Both the position numbers and the translations under genes were made by a program. Of a DNA stretch of 64,000 nt, positions 39,855-50,159 are shown piece by piece (position 1 is the stretch's first letter; each line of letters opens with the position of its first letter). Source of the stretch: Photobacterium ganghwense (lineage in GTDB: Bacteria > Pseudomonadota > Gammaproteobacteria > Enterobacterales > Vibrionaceae); assembly GCF_003025595.1 (NCBI RefSeq), contig NZ_PYMI01000006.1:124001-188000 (forward strand), written 5' to 3'. Under the pieces are notes generated by a model, which worked only from the letters and a program-made list of their open reading frames with translations, ran no database searches and was not told the origin of the DNA.

Positions 39855-42311
39855 ATGTCAAGTTGGCAGAAAATCTACCAAAAGATACTGGATTTGCCGC
39901 TTTCTCTGCTGGTTAAAACCCACTCTATTCCATCCAATCCGGTGGCGGATCTGGAGCTCGACCCGGAACGTCCGATTGTCTACATCCTGCCGTTCCGTTC
40001 CAACACCGATTTAATGACCCTGCGCCGCAGCACACTGGAGCTGGGGCTCCCGGATCCGCTTGAACCGCTGGACATTGCCGGTAAACAGTTCAGTCGTTAT
40101 GTCTATATTTCTGACGCCCCGAGTGTCTTTGGCTCGAACAGCGAATTGCCTCAGGAATCGCTGGAACAGTTCACCGCACTGCTGGAACAGCATAAACAGG
40201 ACAGCGAGCTCGACATTCAGGTCGTGCCGGCGTCTATCCTGTGGGGCCGGAAACCGGGTAAAGAGGATAACCAGAAGCCGATTCTGCGTCCGCTTAACGG
40301 GCCGGAAAAATTCTTTACCGTGCTGGGGCATGGCCGCGACTGTATGGTGCGCCTGAGCCCGCCGGTTTCGCTGCGTTACATGGCAGACAACCACGGCACC
40401 GACGATTCTATCGCCAACAAGCTGGCGCGGGTCGCGCGTATCCATTTCTCCCGCCAGCAACTGGCCGCCTCGGGGCCGAAACTGCCGGATCGTCAGGCGC
40501 TGTTCAAACGTCTGCTGGCCTCCAAAGCGATTGAAAAAGTAGTCGCCGAAGAAGCCGCCAGCCGGGATGTACCAATTGAGAAAGTGCACAAGGAAGCCAT
40601 CGACATGATGGAAGAGATTGCGGCGGATTTCTCTTATTCCCTGATCAAACGCGGCGACCGTTTCCTCGGCTGGCTGTGGAACCGCCTCTACCAGGGCCTG
40701 AACGTCCACAATGCCAAGCAAGTACGTAAACTGGCGCAGGACGGCCATGAGATCGTTTATGTACCGTGTCACCGCAGCCACATGGACTACCTGCTGCTGT
40801 CTTACGTGCTGTATCAGGAAGGCCTGGTACCACCGCACATTGCCGCCGGGATTAACCTGAATTTCTTCCCGGCAGGCCCGATTTTCCGTCGCGGCGGCGC
40901 ATTTTTCATCCGCCGCAGCTTCAAGGGAAATCGCCTGTACTCCACGGTCTTCCGTGAGTATCTGGCTGAGCTGTTTGCCAAAGGGTACTCGGTTGAATAC
41001 TTCAGCGAAGGCGGTCGTTCCCGAACTGGCCGACTGCTGCCGGCCAAAACCGGTATGTTGTCAATGACCATTCAGGCCATGCTGCGCGGTCTCAATCGCC
41101 CAGTCACACTGGTGCCGGTCTACATCGGTTATGAACACGTCATGGAAGTGGCCACTTACGCCAAAGAGCTACGTGGCAAGCGCAAAGAGAAAGAAAACGT
41201 CGGCCAGGTTCTGCGTACGCTGCGTAAACTGCGTAATCTGGGCCAGGGCTACGTGAACTTTGGTGAGCCGATTCCGCTGAACCACTACCTGAACGAGCAC
41301 GTCCCGGACTGGCACAAGAGTATCGATCCGATTGAACCACAGCGCCCGCAATGGCTGAACCCGGTGGTGAACGATCTGGCGGTGAAGATGATGACGCACA
41401 TCAACGATGCGGCAGCCACCAATGCCCTGACCCTTTGCGGCGTAGCTCTGCTGGCTTCCCGTCAGCGCGCCCTGAGCCGCGAAGATCTGGAGCAGCAGAT
41501 CGACTGCTACCTGCAGTTGCTGCGCAATGTGCCGTATTCCGAGCAGTTCACCGTTCCGGATGAAGATGCCAAGGCCATGGTGAAACACGCCATGGAAATG
41601 GACAAATTCGTGGTCGAACGCGACAGCCTGGGTGAAATGGTGTCTCTGGACCGCCCGCAGGCGATCCTGATGACCTATTACCGCAACAATATCATTCACC
41701 TGTTTGCGATGCCGTCGCTGATCGCCAATATCGTGATTTATCACGGGCGCCTGACCACCCGCGAGATTCTGGCTCAGGTTGAGCAACTGTATCCGTTCCT
41801 GAAAGCCGAATTGTTCCTGCGCTATCAGCAGGAAGAGCTGGCAACCGTGGTGGAATCACTGCTGGATGAGCTGGCTCGCCAGCGCCTGATCCTGCGTGAC
41901 GGTGAGGTCATTACCCTCAATAACAGCCGGATCGGCCCGCTGCATCTGCTGGCCCGTACCATCTCTGAAACCCTGCAGCGCTATGCCATCGCCCTGACGC
42001 TGCTGAATTCAGAGCCGGAACTGATGAAGAGCGATCTGGAACAACAAAGTCAGATGATGGCACAGCGCCTGAGCCGTCTGCACGGTATCAATGCACCGGA
42101 ATTTTTCGACAAAGGGGTATTCTCGACCCTGGTTAAAACCCTGCGTGCGGAAGGCTACCTCAACGAAGACTGCCATGTGGTAAGTCAGCCGGTTGACCAG
42201 CTCGCCGGTCTGCTGACCAATCTGGTGTCACCGGAAGTGAAGCTGACCATTCAGGCCGTGATGAACCGCGAAGAGCGTATCGACATCGAAGAAGCCGCTC
42301 CTGGTGCCTGA
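39855..42311 (+). CDS. plsB: Glycerol-3-phosphate O-acyltransferase
   Basis: 818 residues, full PlsB size. It transfers an acyl group to position 1 of glycerol-3-phosphate at the inner membrane, the first step of phospholipid synthesis. The four acyltransferase blocks are clear: [11 protein letters not shown] (HX4D, about residue 304), [29 protein letters not shown] and [14 protein letters not shown]. It is divergent from lexA. The glycerol-3-phosphate uptake and oxidation genes (glpT, glpD) are only 3-7 kb away. Confidence 0.97.
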   Translation: MSSWQKIYQKILDLPLSLLVKTHSIPSNPVADLELDPERPIVYILPFRSNTDLMTLRRSTLELGLPDPLEPLDIAGKQFSRYVYISDAPSVFGSNSELPQESLEQFTALLEQHKQDSELDIQVVPASILWGRKPGKEDNQKPILRPLNGPEKFFTVLGHGRDCMVRLSPPVSLRYMADNHGTDDSIANKLARVARIHFSRQQLAASGPKLPDRQALFKRLLASKAIEKVVAEEAASRDVPIEKVHKEAIDMMEEIAADFSYSLIKRGDRFLGWLWNRLYQGLNVHNAKQVRKLAQDGHEIVYVPCHRSHMDYLLLSYVLYQEGLVPPHIAAGINLNFFPAGPIFRRGGAFFIRRSFKGNRLYSTVFREYLAELFAKGYSVEYFSEGGRSRTGRLLPAKTGMLSMTIQAMLRGLNRPVTLVPVYIGYEHVMEVATYAKELRGKRKEKENVGQVLRTLRKLRNLGQGYVNFGEPIPLNHYLNEHVPDWHKSIDPIEPQRPQWLNPVVNDLAVKMMTHINDAAATNALTLCGVALLASRQRALSREDLEQQIDCYLQLLRNVPYSEQFTVPDEDAKAMVKHAMEMDKFVVERDSLGEMVSLDRPQAILMTYYRNNIIHLFAMPSLIANIVIYHGRLTTREILAQVEQLYPFLKAELFLRYQQEELATVVESLLDELARQRLILRDGEVITLNNSRIGPLHLLARTISETLQRYAIALTLLNSEPELMKSDLEQQSQMMAQRLSRLHGINAPEFFDKGVFSTLVKTLRAEGYLNEDCHVVSQPVDQLAGLLTNLVSPEVKLTIQAVMNREERIDIEEAAPGA

Positions 42312-42401
42312 ACCTGCTGACACTCTAAGCCAATGACCGCGATGTTCGGTACCGGACATCGCGCCATCCAGACCTATACGTAGAACGTCACATTAAAATG
42401 A

Positions 42402-42430
42402 AAGGGCTGCTTCGGCAGCCTTTGTTTATT
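42402..42430 (+). terminator. Terminator after plsB
   Basis: GGCTGC/GCAGCC stem with a TTCG loop, extended by A-T pairs, followed by TTTGTTTATT. Confidence 0.7.
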
Positions 42431-42822
42431 CAAGCCCCTGCCATATGGCCTTCATTTAACTTGAGCCATCGCCATACCGATCTCATCGTCCGCACACCGA
42501 ATCATCTACTCAGCTGAACTGAACGACTGTACAGCTTTTAGGCTCCCATATCCCAAAAGCTTGCCGAGCTGATCACGTTCTCTAATTCACATTTAATTTC
42601 AATTGGTTAAGTGTACATACTGATGTATGTAAACAGGTCGATTATCTCCCGAAGAGATCCCATGCACAGGTTTACGGGCAATTGGCCTATGGCTGCCCTA
42701 AAGCTTGCGGATACCACAAGCGTTGGTTTTTTCAGCGTGCCCGTTACGACCGGTGGCACAGAAAAAGAGCACTCCTCACCCGACCGTTTTTAACCGCCCA
42801 GGCTGGCTGCATTTGCCGCAGA
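42431..42822. other. Gap between plsB and ubiA without a supported gene
   Basis: About 390 bases. It contains a perfect 7-4-7 inverted repeat (42614-42631) but no reading frame with a convincing ribosome site or recognisable product. Short open frames at 42662 (ATG) and 42682 (TTG) were considered and not accepted. Confidence 0.5.
42614..42631. promoter_or_regulatory. TACATAC-TGAT-GTATGTA inverted repeat
   Basis: Perfect 7-bp arms with a 4-base spacer, 48 bases before the ATG of an unconvincing short frame. Operator-like; the regulator is unknown. Confidence 0.4.
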
Positions 42823-42846
42823 CAAAAAAAGCGCCCGAAGGCGCTT
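42823..42846 (-). terminator. Terminator after ubiA
   Basis: Leftward AAGCGCC-TTCG-GGCGCTT stem followed by a T-run. Confidence 0.85.
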
Positions 42847-42872
42847 ACTGATGTGTTGTTATAGCCGCTGCG

Positions 42873-43730
42873 TTACAGGCAGACACTGATCACGATGCCG
42901 AGCCAGATGAGCATGCCGACATAGTTGTTGTTCAGGAACGCTTTGAAACACGGTTCACGCTCACGCTCACGGATCAGCATTTGCTGGTACACAAACAGGG
43001 CCGAGGCCAGCAGCAGGAACCAGTAATAGCTCTGCGACAGGTTCTGCATGACACCCACCGCGATCAACAGCAGCAAAGTGCCTAGCTGCAGCACACCGAT
43101 AATCATTTTGTCGAACCGGCCAAACAGGATCGCCGTCGACTTGATCCCAATGTTCAGATCGTCATCCCGGTCAACCATCGCATACTGGGTATCGTACGCA
43201 ATCGTCCAGAGAATATTGGCGACAAACAGCACCCAGGCCAGCGGTGTCAATTCACCAGACTGCGCCGCATACGCCATCGGAATTGACCAGCCGAACGCCA
43301 TTCCCAGCACCAGCTGCGGCAAATGGGTATAGCGCTTCATAAACGGATAAGCCGCCGCCAGCAACAGCCCCACCACCGACAACATAATGGTCAGGGAATT
43401 CATGGTCAGCACCAGCAGAAAAGAAACCAGCACCAGCAGACCAAACAGCCCCAGCGCCTCGCGCTCCGACAGCGCGCCGGACGGCAACGGGCGTTGCGCC
43501 GTGCGTTTGACATGACCATCAAAATTACGATCGGCATAATCGTTAATGACACAACCGGCCGCGCGCATAAAAATCACGCCCAGCACAAACACCAGCGTCA
43601 CATGCAAATTCGGCATGCCGTCAGCGGCCAGAAACAGGGCCCAGAGCGTCGGCCACAGCAGCAATAGGCTACCAATCGGACGGTCAAAACGCGCCAACTG
43701 CCAATAGGCTCTGGCTTTGGTCATTTCCAC
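42873..43730 (-). CDS. ubiA: 4-hydroxybenzoate octaprenyltransferase
   Basis: 285 residues, eight to nine membrane segments. The two Asp-rich prenyltransferase motifs are [20 protein letters not shown] (about 63-82) and [20 protein letters not shown] (about 186-205). It attaches the octaprenyl tail to 4-hydroxybenzoate, the second committed step of ubiquinone synthesis. Its first 10 bases overlap the end of ubiC, so the two are translated together. Confidence 0.97.
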   Translation of the reverse strand: MEMTKARAYWQLARFDRPIGSLLLLWPTLWALFLAADGMPNLHVTLVFVLGVIFMRAAGCVINDYADRNFDGHVKRTAQRPLPSGALSEREALGLFGLLVLVSFLLVLTMNSLTIMLSVVGLLLAAAYPFMKRYTHLPQLVLGMAFGWSIPMAYAAQSGELTPLAWVLFVANILWTIAYDTQYAMVDRDDDLNIGIKSTAILFGRFDKMIIGVLQLGTLLLLIAVGVMQNLSQSYYWFLLLASALFVYQQMLIREREREPCFKAFLNNNYVGMLIWLGIVISVCL

Positions 43731-44266
43731 GGTACGGTCTCCTTATAAATCGGTGCTTCCTGCAAAAACAGCTCCGCGACCAATAGCGGTTTATCGTTGA
43801 TCCAGAGTCGAGAACGACGAGCCCAGATAGGCTCAGCCTCCGTCCCCACATTTGCCACTTCCAGGGCATCTCTGCGGGCGCTTTGATCGGTGAACACCCG
43901 AAAACCGAGTGGCATTTCACCCAACTGCGCTAAATCTTGCTCTTGCCCGGTCAAAGTGGATTCCGGGATCAAGGTACGGGCAAACACCCACGGAACACCG
44001 TCCCCTTTAAGGACAACCTTACGTACCAGGCAAGCCTTATCGCCAACCAGCGCACACTCGTCGGGGGTTAACTGTTCACGACCGATCGGTGCCTGCTCCA
44101 CCAGCGACACCGTAAACTGCTCACAATGGCGCTCGAAACGCCGCGACAATGAGTCCGGCTCCAGCAGCCAATGCCCAAACTCAGTGCCCTCAATGTTGGC
44201 GTCTGCCGGTGCCAGCCACCGGGCGCTGGCCAGTAAGGGTTTATACAACTGCTTGAATTGCGACAT
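43721..44266 (-). CDS. ubiC: Chorismate--pyruvate lyase
   Basis: 181 residues. It converts chorismate to 4-hydroxybenzoate and pyruvate, the first step of ubiquinone synthesis. The family pattern is visible in [24 protein letters not shown], in [21 protein letters not shown] with the substrate Arg, and in the C-terminal [21 protein letters not shown] with the conserved Glu. It is the first gene of the ubiC-ubiA pair and is divergent from the FliL-like gene. Confidence 0.95.
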   Translation of the reverse strand: MSQFKQLYKPLLASARWLAPADANIEGTEFGHWLLEPDSLSRRFERHCEQFTVSLVEQAPIGREQLTPDECALVGDKACLVRKVVLKGDGVPWVFARTLIPESTLTGQEQDLAQLGEMPLGFRVFTDQSARRDALEVANVGTEAEPIWARRSRLWINDKPLLVAELFLQEAPIYKETVPWK

Positions 44267-44424
44267 TTTTCCAATAAAAACCAGCCAATCTTCCCGTGCG
44301 GGGCTTGGTAGTTCCAGGTTAATTGATTACCATGAAGAAACACTATTGTAGCAAGCTGTAACCGGTACGAATATCGTTACGATCGAAAGATCCCAAACCA
44401 ACGCCTGAAAATAGCGATAACGCC

Positions 44425-44850
44425 ATGTCATCAAAACTAAAAACCCTTTGCGCCGGATGCCTGCTCCTGCTGACTTCCCCGCTGTTTATGCCCTCGGCCT
44501 TCGCTGAGGAAGCGGCTGAGATTACCCCGCAATATTCCTATTACACCCTGGAACCGGACATTACGACCAATTACGTCACCCAGGGAAAAAAGATTGGCTA
44601 TCTGCGCTTGCAGGTGGATTTGATGGTGGCCGATCCGGCCAATATTAAAGAAGTGGAGCATCACGCCCCGCTGATTCGCGATGCCATTATCAGCATTATC
44701 GGCCAGCAGCCGGAGGCCAAAATCAAATCGCTGGCCGGACGAGAGGCAATTCGCCAAGCATGCCTGAACCGCGTCAATGAGCTGCTGATCATGGAAACCA
44801 ACAAGAAACTGTTGACGGAACTACTGTTTACCAAGTACCTGTACCAGTAA
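44425..44850 (+). CDS. Secreted FliL-like protein
   Basis: 141 residues. The signal peptide is MSSKLKTLCAGCLLLLTSPLFMPSAFA, cut after AFA (27). The mature part (YVTQGKKIGYLRLQVDLMVADPANIKEVEHHAPLIRDAIISIIG) resembles the periplasmic domain of the flagellar FliL protein, without the FliL membrane anchor. A FliL-related gene beside ubiC is usual in vibrios and Shewanella, away from flagellar genes. A link to stator function is inferred only from similarity. It has its own terminator. Confidence 0.85.
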   Translation: MSSKLKTLCAGCLLLLTSPLFMPSAFAEEAAEITPQYSYYTLEPDITTNYVTQGKKIGYLRLQVDLMVADPANIKEVEHHAPLIRDAIISIIGQQPEAKIKSLAGREAIRQACLNRVNELLIMETNKKLLTELLFTKYLYQ

Positions 44851-44906
44851 TGTCGGCCAGTGGAATCGGCAGCTGATCGCTGATTCAAAGACCAATGACG
44901 ACAAAC

Positions 44907-44934
44907 AAAAAGGCGCCTGAGGCGCCTTTTTTAC
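44907..44934. terminator. Bidirectional terminator between FliL-like gene and glpD
   Basis: AGGCGCC/GGCGCCT stem with a three-base loop, A-run before and T-run after; ends the converging transcripts. Confidence 0.88.
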
Positions 44935-44983
44935 TCGGGGACGAATCTGGCTCTGAGCCCATCCGTCCTGATATCAACCGCGG

Positions 44984-46492
44984 TTAGGCCGCTTTGGCTG
45001 CCGCATGGCTGGCGATGTAATCCGCCACAGCCTGTTGCTGCTCGCTGCTGAGGTACAGGCCCAGCTTGCTGCGTCGCCACAGGGCATCTTCAGCGTGCTG
45101 GACGAATTCACTGCGCATCAGGTAGTCCAGCTCACGGGCGTAGAATCCTTCACCAAAATGCTGTCCCATCTCGGCTTCGCTGCTTACGCCCTCAAAGATA
45201 TGAACCACGCGGGTACCATAATTGGTCACCAGACGGGTTGCCGCCAGTGCCGACAACCATGGGTACTGCTGACGCAGAGCCTGAGCCCGTGCCACGCCGT
45301 CAAACCCGGCTTCGCCACCCGGCAGGCAGGCTGATGCCGTCCAGGGCTGACCCATTTGCGGGAAGAACGGTGCCAGTTTCACCATCGCCGACTCTGCCAG
45401 CTTACGGTACGTCGTCAGCTTGCCACCGAAAATAGACAGCAGCGGCGCTTCGTTCCCTTCTTGCTCCAACTCCAGCGTATAGTCGCGGGTGATCGCCTGC
45501 GGAGAGTCAGATTCATCATCACACAACGGACGGACGCCGCTGTAGGTCCAGACCACGTCGTCACGATTCAGCTTGTGTTTGAAGTGGTTGTTATACACGT
45601 TCAGCAGATAGCCGATTTCGTTGTCATCAATGGCCACCTCTCGCGGATCGCCGTTGTACTCTACATCGGTGGTGCCGATGATAGAGAAACGGTCCAGATA
45701 AGGGATCACAAACACAATCCGGTTATCTTCGTTTTGCAGGATGTAAGCCTGCTCCTGCTGATGCACGCGCGGAACCACAATGTGCGATCCCTTAATCAGG
45801 CGGATATTACGTGGTGAACGCGCTTCCAGGCTCTGATCATAGAAGGTTTTCACCCAAGGGCCTGCAGCGTTTACCAAGGCGCGGGCACAACGTTCGAACG
45901 TATCGCCACTCACCTGATCACGAATGGTCACCCGCCAGATATTGTCTTCACGCACGGCTTTTTCGACTTTACAGCGGTTACGGACTTCCCCGCCGCGCTC
46001 AGCCACTTCCATCGCATTGAGGATTACCAGACGCGCATCGTCCACCCAGCAGTCAGAATACTCAAAGCCTTTAGTAATTTCCGGTACCAGAACAGATTCG
46101 GCACCGAACTTCAGGCCGCAGCTGGCCGGCAGCGTGGTACGTTTGCCCAGATGGTCATACAGAAACAGGCCGGCACGAATCATCCACGCCGGGCGCAGAT
46201 GCGGGCGGTGTGGCAGGCGAAAGCGCATCGGACGGGCAATGTGCGGAATTTTTCGCAGCAGCACTTCACGCTCGGCCAGTGCTTCGCCGACCAGACGAAA
46301 CTCGTAATGCTCCAGGTAGCGCAGGCCGCCGTGGATCAGCTTTGAACTGGCAGACGAGGTTGCCGACGCAAAATCCTGCGCTTCATACAACCCGACATTC
46401 AGGCCACGTCCTGCCGCATCTGCGGCGATACCGGCCCCGTTAATGCCGCCACCCACGACGATCAGGTCCATTACTTCTGTTGTTGCTGCCAT
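44984..46492 (-). CDS. glpD: Aerobic glycerol-3-phosphate dehydrogenase
   Basis: 502 residues. The FAD Rossmann motif DLIVVGGGINGAGIAADAAGRG is at about 8-29 and the SSASSKLIHGGLRYLEHYEF block follows. This membrane-bound flavoenzyme oxidises glycerol-3-phosphate to dihydroxyacetone phosphate and passes electrons to ubiquinone. The start MAATTEVMD has AGAGGTGG upstream; a 46-residue longer frame would run through the operator. A perfect GlpR operator covers the promoter. It is the last of five leftward glp genes but has its own promoter. Confidence 0.97.
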   Translation of the reverse strand: MAATTEVMDLIVVGGGINGAGIAADAAGRGLNVGLYEAQDFASATSSASSKLIHGGLRYLEHYEFRLVGEALAEREVLLRKIPHIARPMRFRLPHRPHLRPAWMIRAGLFLYDHLGKRTTLPASCGLKFGAESVLVPEITKGFEYSDCWVDDARLVILNAMEVAERGGEVRNRCKVEKAVREDNIWRVTIRDQVSGDTFERCARALVNAAGPWVKTFYDQSLEARSPRNIRLIKGSHIVVPRVHQQEQAYILQNEDNRIVFVIPYLDRFSIIGTTDVEYNGDPREVAIDDNEIGYLLNVYNNHFKHKLNRDDVVWTYSGVRPLCDDESDSPQAITRDYTLELEQEGNEAPLLSIFGGKLTTYRKLAESAMVKLAPFFPQMGQPWTASACLPGGEAGFDGVARAQALRQQYPWLSALAATRLVTNYGTRVVHIFEGVSSEAEMGQHFGEGFYARELDYLMRSEFVQHAEDALWRRSKLGLYLSSEQQQAVADYIASHAAAKAA

Positions 46493-46548
46493 GTCACCAC
46501 CTCTAGGGAGAGCAATCCGAATACTGAAAAGTTCAAATTCGCGCGTTA

Positions 46549-46566
46549 ATGTTCGATAACGAACAT
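46549..46566. promoter_or_regulatory. GlpR operator of glpD
   Basis: ATGTTCG-ATAA-CGAACAT, which equals the GlpR consensus half-sites. It overlaps the leftward -10 (TATTAT, 46570-46565), so GlpR without glycerol-3-phosphate would block glpD. A looser TTCGATAAATGAC half-site lies 30-40 bases upstream. Confidence 0.9.
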
Positions 46567-46647
46567 AATAGCGGATCGTTTGACCGAGATCATCATTGTT
46601 GTTTTCGATAAATGACAGATTCATGATCATGACGGCATTTTTACGAA

Positions 46648-46682
46648 AAAAAACGGGCTGCCAATGGGCAGCCCGTTTTCCT
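46648..46682 (-). terminator. Terminator after glpR
   Basis: AAAACGGGCTGCC/GGCAGCCCGTTTT perfect 13-bp stem with an AATG loop and a leftward T-run; about 20 bases after the glpR stop. Confidence 0.9.
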
Positions 46683-46702
46683 TTGCGCAGTCAGCGAAAA
46701 AA

Positions 46703-47464
46703 TCAGCTCACGACTTCGACATGAATTTCATGCTCTTCTAACCGTTTCGCCAGATCTGCCGGTGGCGGCTGATCGGTAAACAGCATATCAACCTGACTGA
46801 TATCGCCCAGGTTAACCATGGCGTTGCGGCCAAATTTCGTGTGGTCCGCCCCCAGCATGACGCAGCGGCTGTTCTCAATGATCGCCTGCTTAACGCGCAC
46901 TTCGTGGTAATCAAAATCAAGCAGCGAACCGTCAAAGTCGATGCCGCTGATCCCCAGGATGCCGAAATCAAGACGGAACTGGGAAATGAAATCCAGTGTG
47001 GCTTCGCCGACAATCCCGCCATCGCGGTTACGGACTTCACCGCCGGCCAGAATGACCCGGAAGTCATCTTTACCGGTCAGGATGCTGGCCACGTTCAGGT
47101 TGTTGGTCACAACCCGCAGATCATTGTGGTTCAACAAGGCCCGTGCCACCGCTTCCGGCGTGGTTCCGATATCAATAAACAGGGTCGCTCCGTCCGGAAT
47201 ATGCTGGACCATCGCCTGAGCGATATTGTCTTTTTCATTCAACTGCATCACTTTACGTGTGCTGTAGGAGGTGTTCACCGAACTGGAAGGGATGGTGGCG
47301 CCACCGTGGTGACGACGGATTTTATTTTCGGCAGCCAGCTCGTTCAGATCCCGACGGATAGTCTGTGGGCTGACACTGAATCTCTCAACCAGGTCGTCGG
47401 TACTGACGTAGCCCTGGTTTTTCACAAGATCGATGATTTCCTGATGACGTTTGCTTTGCTTCAC
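46703..47464 (-). CDS. glpR: Glycerol-3-phosphate regulon repressor (DeoR family)
   Basis: 253 residues. The N-terminal DeoR helix-turn-helix (YVSTDDLVERFSVSPQTIRRDLNEL, about 19-43) is followed by the sugar-phosphate-binding domain with TLFIDIGTTPEAVA, VTNNLNVA, ILAGGEVRNRDGGI and LGISGID. It represses glp genes until glycerol-3-phosphate binds. A GTG start (KQSKRHQEIIDLV follows) was chosen to match the family; AGGAG is 11 bases upstream. It lies between glpT and glpD with terminators on each side, so it is probably its own unit or a read-through product. Confidence 0.95.
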   Translation of the reverse strand: MKQSKRHQEIIDLVKNQGYVSTDDLVERFSVSPQTIRRDLNELAAENKIRRHHGGATIPSSSVNTSYSTRKVMQLNEKDNIAQAMVQHIPDGATLFIDIGTTPEAVARALLNHNDLRVVTNNLNVASILTGKDDFRVILAGGEVRNRDGGIVGEATLDFISQFRLDFGILGISGIDFDGSLLDFDYHEVRVKQAIIENSRCVMLGADHTKFGRNAMVNLGDISQVDMLFTDQPPPADLAKRLEEHEIHVEVVS

Positions 47465-47530
47465 TGCTGACGCGGCTCCTTTTACCAAACAGAATCTCAC
47501 TCCGGTCGGGCGCTATGCTGTTCAGCGTGG

Positions 47531-47563
47531 AAAAAAACAAGGCCCCGCGACTGCGGAGCCTTG
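47531..47563 (-). terminator. Terminator after glpT
   Basis: Leftward CAAGGCTCCGC-AGTC-GCGGGGCCTTG (one T-G pair) followed by seven T residues. Confidence 0.85.
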
Positions 47564-47610
47564 CCATATTACCTAGGGTGCCATCAAGATGCCAATGATG
47601 GCGATCGCAA

Positions 47611-48972
47611 TCACGCGTTTTGCTCTGCCAGACGCTCACGGTGCAGACGGCTTTCGCCAATCAGCGCCAAGGTCAGGAAGAAAATAGACAGGCCACAAGA
47701 AGCGGTCAGTACGATGAAGCCGCCATCCCAGCCGAAGTGGTCTACGGTGTAGCCCAGAATCGCGTTCGCCGCGACGGCTCCACCCAGATAACCGAACAGA
47801 CCAGTCAGACCTGCTGCTGTACCTGCCGCTTTCTTCGGAGCCAGTTCTAGAGCGTACAGACCAATCAGCATAACCGGACCGTAAATCAGGAAGCCGATTG
47901 CCACCAGCGCTGCCATATCAACCGCCGGGTTACCCGCCGGGTTGAACCAGTACACCAGTACCGCAACGGTCACCAGCGCCATGAACAGGATACCGGCAGG
48001 GGCACGACGGCCTTTGAAGAATTTATCCGACATCCAGCCACACAGCAGCGTACCCGGGATACCCGCCCACTCATACAGGAAGTAAGCCCAAGAAGACTTA
48101 TCCACGGTGAAGTGCTTCACTTCGTTGAGGTAGACCGGTGCCCAGTCCAGCACGCCGTAGCGGATCAGGTAAACGAAGGCGTTTGCCACTGCGATGAACC
48201 ACAGCAGTTTGTTATTGAAGACGTATTTGAAGAAGATCTCTTTGGCCGTCATCTCTTTTTCGTGAGAAACGTCGTACGAGTCCGGATAATCATTCTTGTA
48301 CTCTTCGATCGCCGGCAGACCACATGATTGCGGCGTATCACGCATTACCAACAGTGAGAAAGCCGCCACCAGCAAGGCGAAAAAGGCCGGTACGTAAAAC
48401 GCCGATCTCCAGTCATCGTTGAACGCCCACAGGCCCAGCAGGAACATCGGACCGATCAGGCCACCACCCACGTTGTGAGCCACGTTCCAGACCGATACGA
48501 TTTCGCCCCGCTCTTTGCGCGACCACCAGTGCACCATCGTCCGCCCACAGGCCGGCCAACCCATCCCCTGGAACCAACCGTTAAGGAACAACAGGATAAA
48601 CATCGCCGCGATACTGCCGGTCGCCCAAGGCATAAAGCCAAAGCACAGCATGACAATGGCTGACATCGTCAAACCCGCCGCCAGGAAGTAACGCGGATTC
48701 GAACGGTCAGAAACGTTACCCATCAGGAATTTTGACAGACCGTAAGCAATAGATACCGCCGCCAGAGCAACACCCAGGTCACCACGGCTGTAGCCATATT
48801 CTTCAATCAGGTACGGCATGGCCAGGCTGAAATTTTTGCGGACAAGGTAATAGCCGGCGTAACCAATGAAAATCCCGGCAAACAGCTGCCAGCGCATGCG
48901 TTTGTATACGGGGTCGACCTGAGCGTCAGGCAATCGCGCCTGATGCAAAGCCGGTTTAAAAATCCCAAACAT
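47611..48972 (-). CDS. glpT: Glycerol-3-phosphate:phosphate antiporter
   Basis: 453 residues with 12 membrane segments, organophosphate antiporter family of the MFS. Substrate-binding basic residues are in the first helix ([25 protein letters not shown]) and mid-protein ([20 protein letters not shown]); [20 protein letters not shown] is a family signature. It imports glycerol-3-phosphate (and fosfomycin) in exchange for phosphate. It sits between glpG and glpR, an insertion compared with the E. coli glpEGR operon. A CRP site and a GlpR-like sequence lie upstream. Confidence 0.96.
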   Translation of the reverse strand: MFGIFKPALHQARLPDAQVDPVYKRMRWQLFAGIFIGYAGYYLVRKNFSLAMPYLIEEYGYSRGDLGVALAAVSIAYGLSKFLMGNVSDRSNPRYFLAAGLTMSAIVMLCFGFMPWATGSIAAMFILLFLNGWFQGMGWPACGRTMVHWWSRKERGEIVSVWNVAHNVGGGLIGPMFLLGLWAFNDDWRSAFYVPAFFALLVAAFSLLVMRDTPQSCGLPAIEEYKNDYPDSYDVSHEKEMTAKEIFFKYVFNNKLLWFIAVANAFVYLIRYGVLDWAPVYLNEVKHFTVDKSSWAYFLYEWAGIPGTLLCGWMSDKFFKGRRAPAGILFMALVTVAVLVYWFNPAGNPAVDMAALVAIGFLIYGPVMLIGLYALELAPKKAAGTAAGLTGLFGYLGGAVAANAILGYTVDHFGWDGGFIVLTASCGLSIFFLTLALIGESRLHRERLAEQNA

Positions 48973-49004
48973 AAATTGATCCTTATTGTCTTGTTTTAGC
49001 GATG

Positions 49005-49140
49005 GTATGGGTACAAACGAGTACAAAGGTGAGCGAAAATACTCAATAACGCTCAAATCAGGCAAATTATTGCTCTAATGAAGGTTGTAAAATGTGAATG
49101 AAATCAAATACGAGGGTTTATTCTTCGTGACATCCGACCA
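49005..49140 (-). promoter_or_regulatory. glpT control region with CRP site
   Basis: AATGTGAATGAAATCAAAT (about 49090-49111; TGTGA-N6-TCAAA) is a good CRP match. Nearer the gene, AATACTCAATAACGCTCAAA (about 49038-49057) resembles a GlpR operator at 13 of 20 positions. Together they suggest cAMP-CRP activation and GlpR repression. Confidence 0.55.
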
Positions 49141-49187
49141 AAACGAGCATTTTCTTCTCGCTTTATGACACTGATTGCGCTTTCAAC

Positions 49188-49218
49188 AAAAAAGGTGAAC
49201 ACCGACGGTGTTCACCTT
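49188..49218 (-). terminator. Terminator after glpG
   Basis: Perfect 12-bp stem AAGGTGAACACC/GGTGTTCACCTT, three-base loop and T-run on the leftward side. Confidence 0.88.
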
Positions 49219-49244
49219 AGTTGGGACGGGGCAAAAATCCGGGG

Positions 49245-50087
49245 CTACTGCGCGTGCGAGCGCCCCAGCTTGGCATCAAACAGGGCCAACGCACAGCCAC
49301 TGAACAAGCCGAACAGGTGAGCCATATTGGCAATGGACATGCCGAACATATCGGCAAAGCCCAGCACCAGCCACACCAGCATGAAAGTGACGTAAGAGCG
49401 CGGCATCGATAATCCCCGCTCCGGTGCCAGCCAGCCCAGCCACCACAGGTAACCCATCAGGGCATACACCACCCCGGACAGCCCGCCGAAATTCGGACCA
49501 TGAAACCAGAACTGGGCAAAACCGGAAACCAAGGCCGAAATCAGGAAAATCTGAATCAGCTTACTGCTGCCGCTGTGCAGTTCCAGCTGGCCGCCGAGAA
49601 TCCACCACCACAGGCAGTTAAACACAATGTGCAGGATGGAAAAATGAATCAGGGCATGGGAGAAAAAGCGCCATACCTGCCACTCATCGCCCTGCATCAG
49701 CGGGAAATGCATCAGCGAAAACAGCGGTGCCTGCATCCCCAGCAGCCACAGAATATAAATCCCGATAGAAGCGACCATCACCGTCAGCGTAAAGGGCCCT
49801 GCCTGAGATTTGATCAGCTTTACCAGGCTGGGACTGCGGTAATCAAACCGCGCGGTCCGCGTTTCGGCAACATCCCAGGAGGCACCGAGGTATTTTTTAT
49901 CATAAGGATTGGCCAGAAACAGATTCAGCTCGGCCTCTGCCTCAACCAAATGCTGGCTGTCTTCCAGCCAGATGGCAAACTGCCCTTCCGGCTCGGGGGC
50001 CAGCAGCAGGGTAATACCGCGGGAGGCCATATAATCAATAAAGGCCTGAGCCTGGCGGGGATTGTTGATTCCGGCTAAGCGATGCAT
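49245..50087 (-). CDS. glpG: Rhomboid intramembrane serine protease GlpG
   Basis: 280 residues: cytoplasmic N-terminal domain (1-90), then six membrane segments. Catalytic dyad Ser204 (GLSGVVYALMG) and His257 (ANMAHLFG), with Asn157 (HIVFNCLWWW) in the oxyanion hole. It cleaves membrane segments of substrate proteins inside the lipid bilayer. The start MHRLAGINN has GGAGAG 5 bases upstream. It follows glpE, as in E. coli, though the link to glycerol metabolism is positional. Confidence 0.96.
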   Translation of the reverse strand: MHRLAGINNPRQAQAFIDYMASRGITLLLAPEPEGQFAIWLEDSQHLVEAEAELNLFLANPYDKKYLGASWDVAETRTARFDYRSPSLVKLIKSQAGPFTLTVMVASIGIYILWLLGMQAPLFSLMHFPLMQGDEWQVWRFFSHALIHFSILHIVFNCLWWWILGGQLELHSGSSKLIQIFLISALVSGFAQFWFHGPNFGGLSGVVYALMGYLWWLGWLAPERGLSMPRSYVTFMLVWLVLGFADMFGMSIANMAHLFGLFSGCALALFDAKLGRSHAQ

Positions 50088-50159
50088 CTCACTCTCCAAA
50101 GTTGGCGCGCCGGTTCAAGCCCCGGCGCGGGCAGATACTACGCCGGCCGGATGACGCCG

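Noticed and set aside
42611..42864. Two short frames (ATG 42662, TTG 42682) between plsB and ubiA
   Set aside because: Weak ribosome sites, no recognised family, and the second runs into the ubiA terminator. A resemblance to ribosome modulation factor was considered but the motif spacing does not fit.
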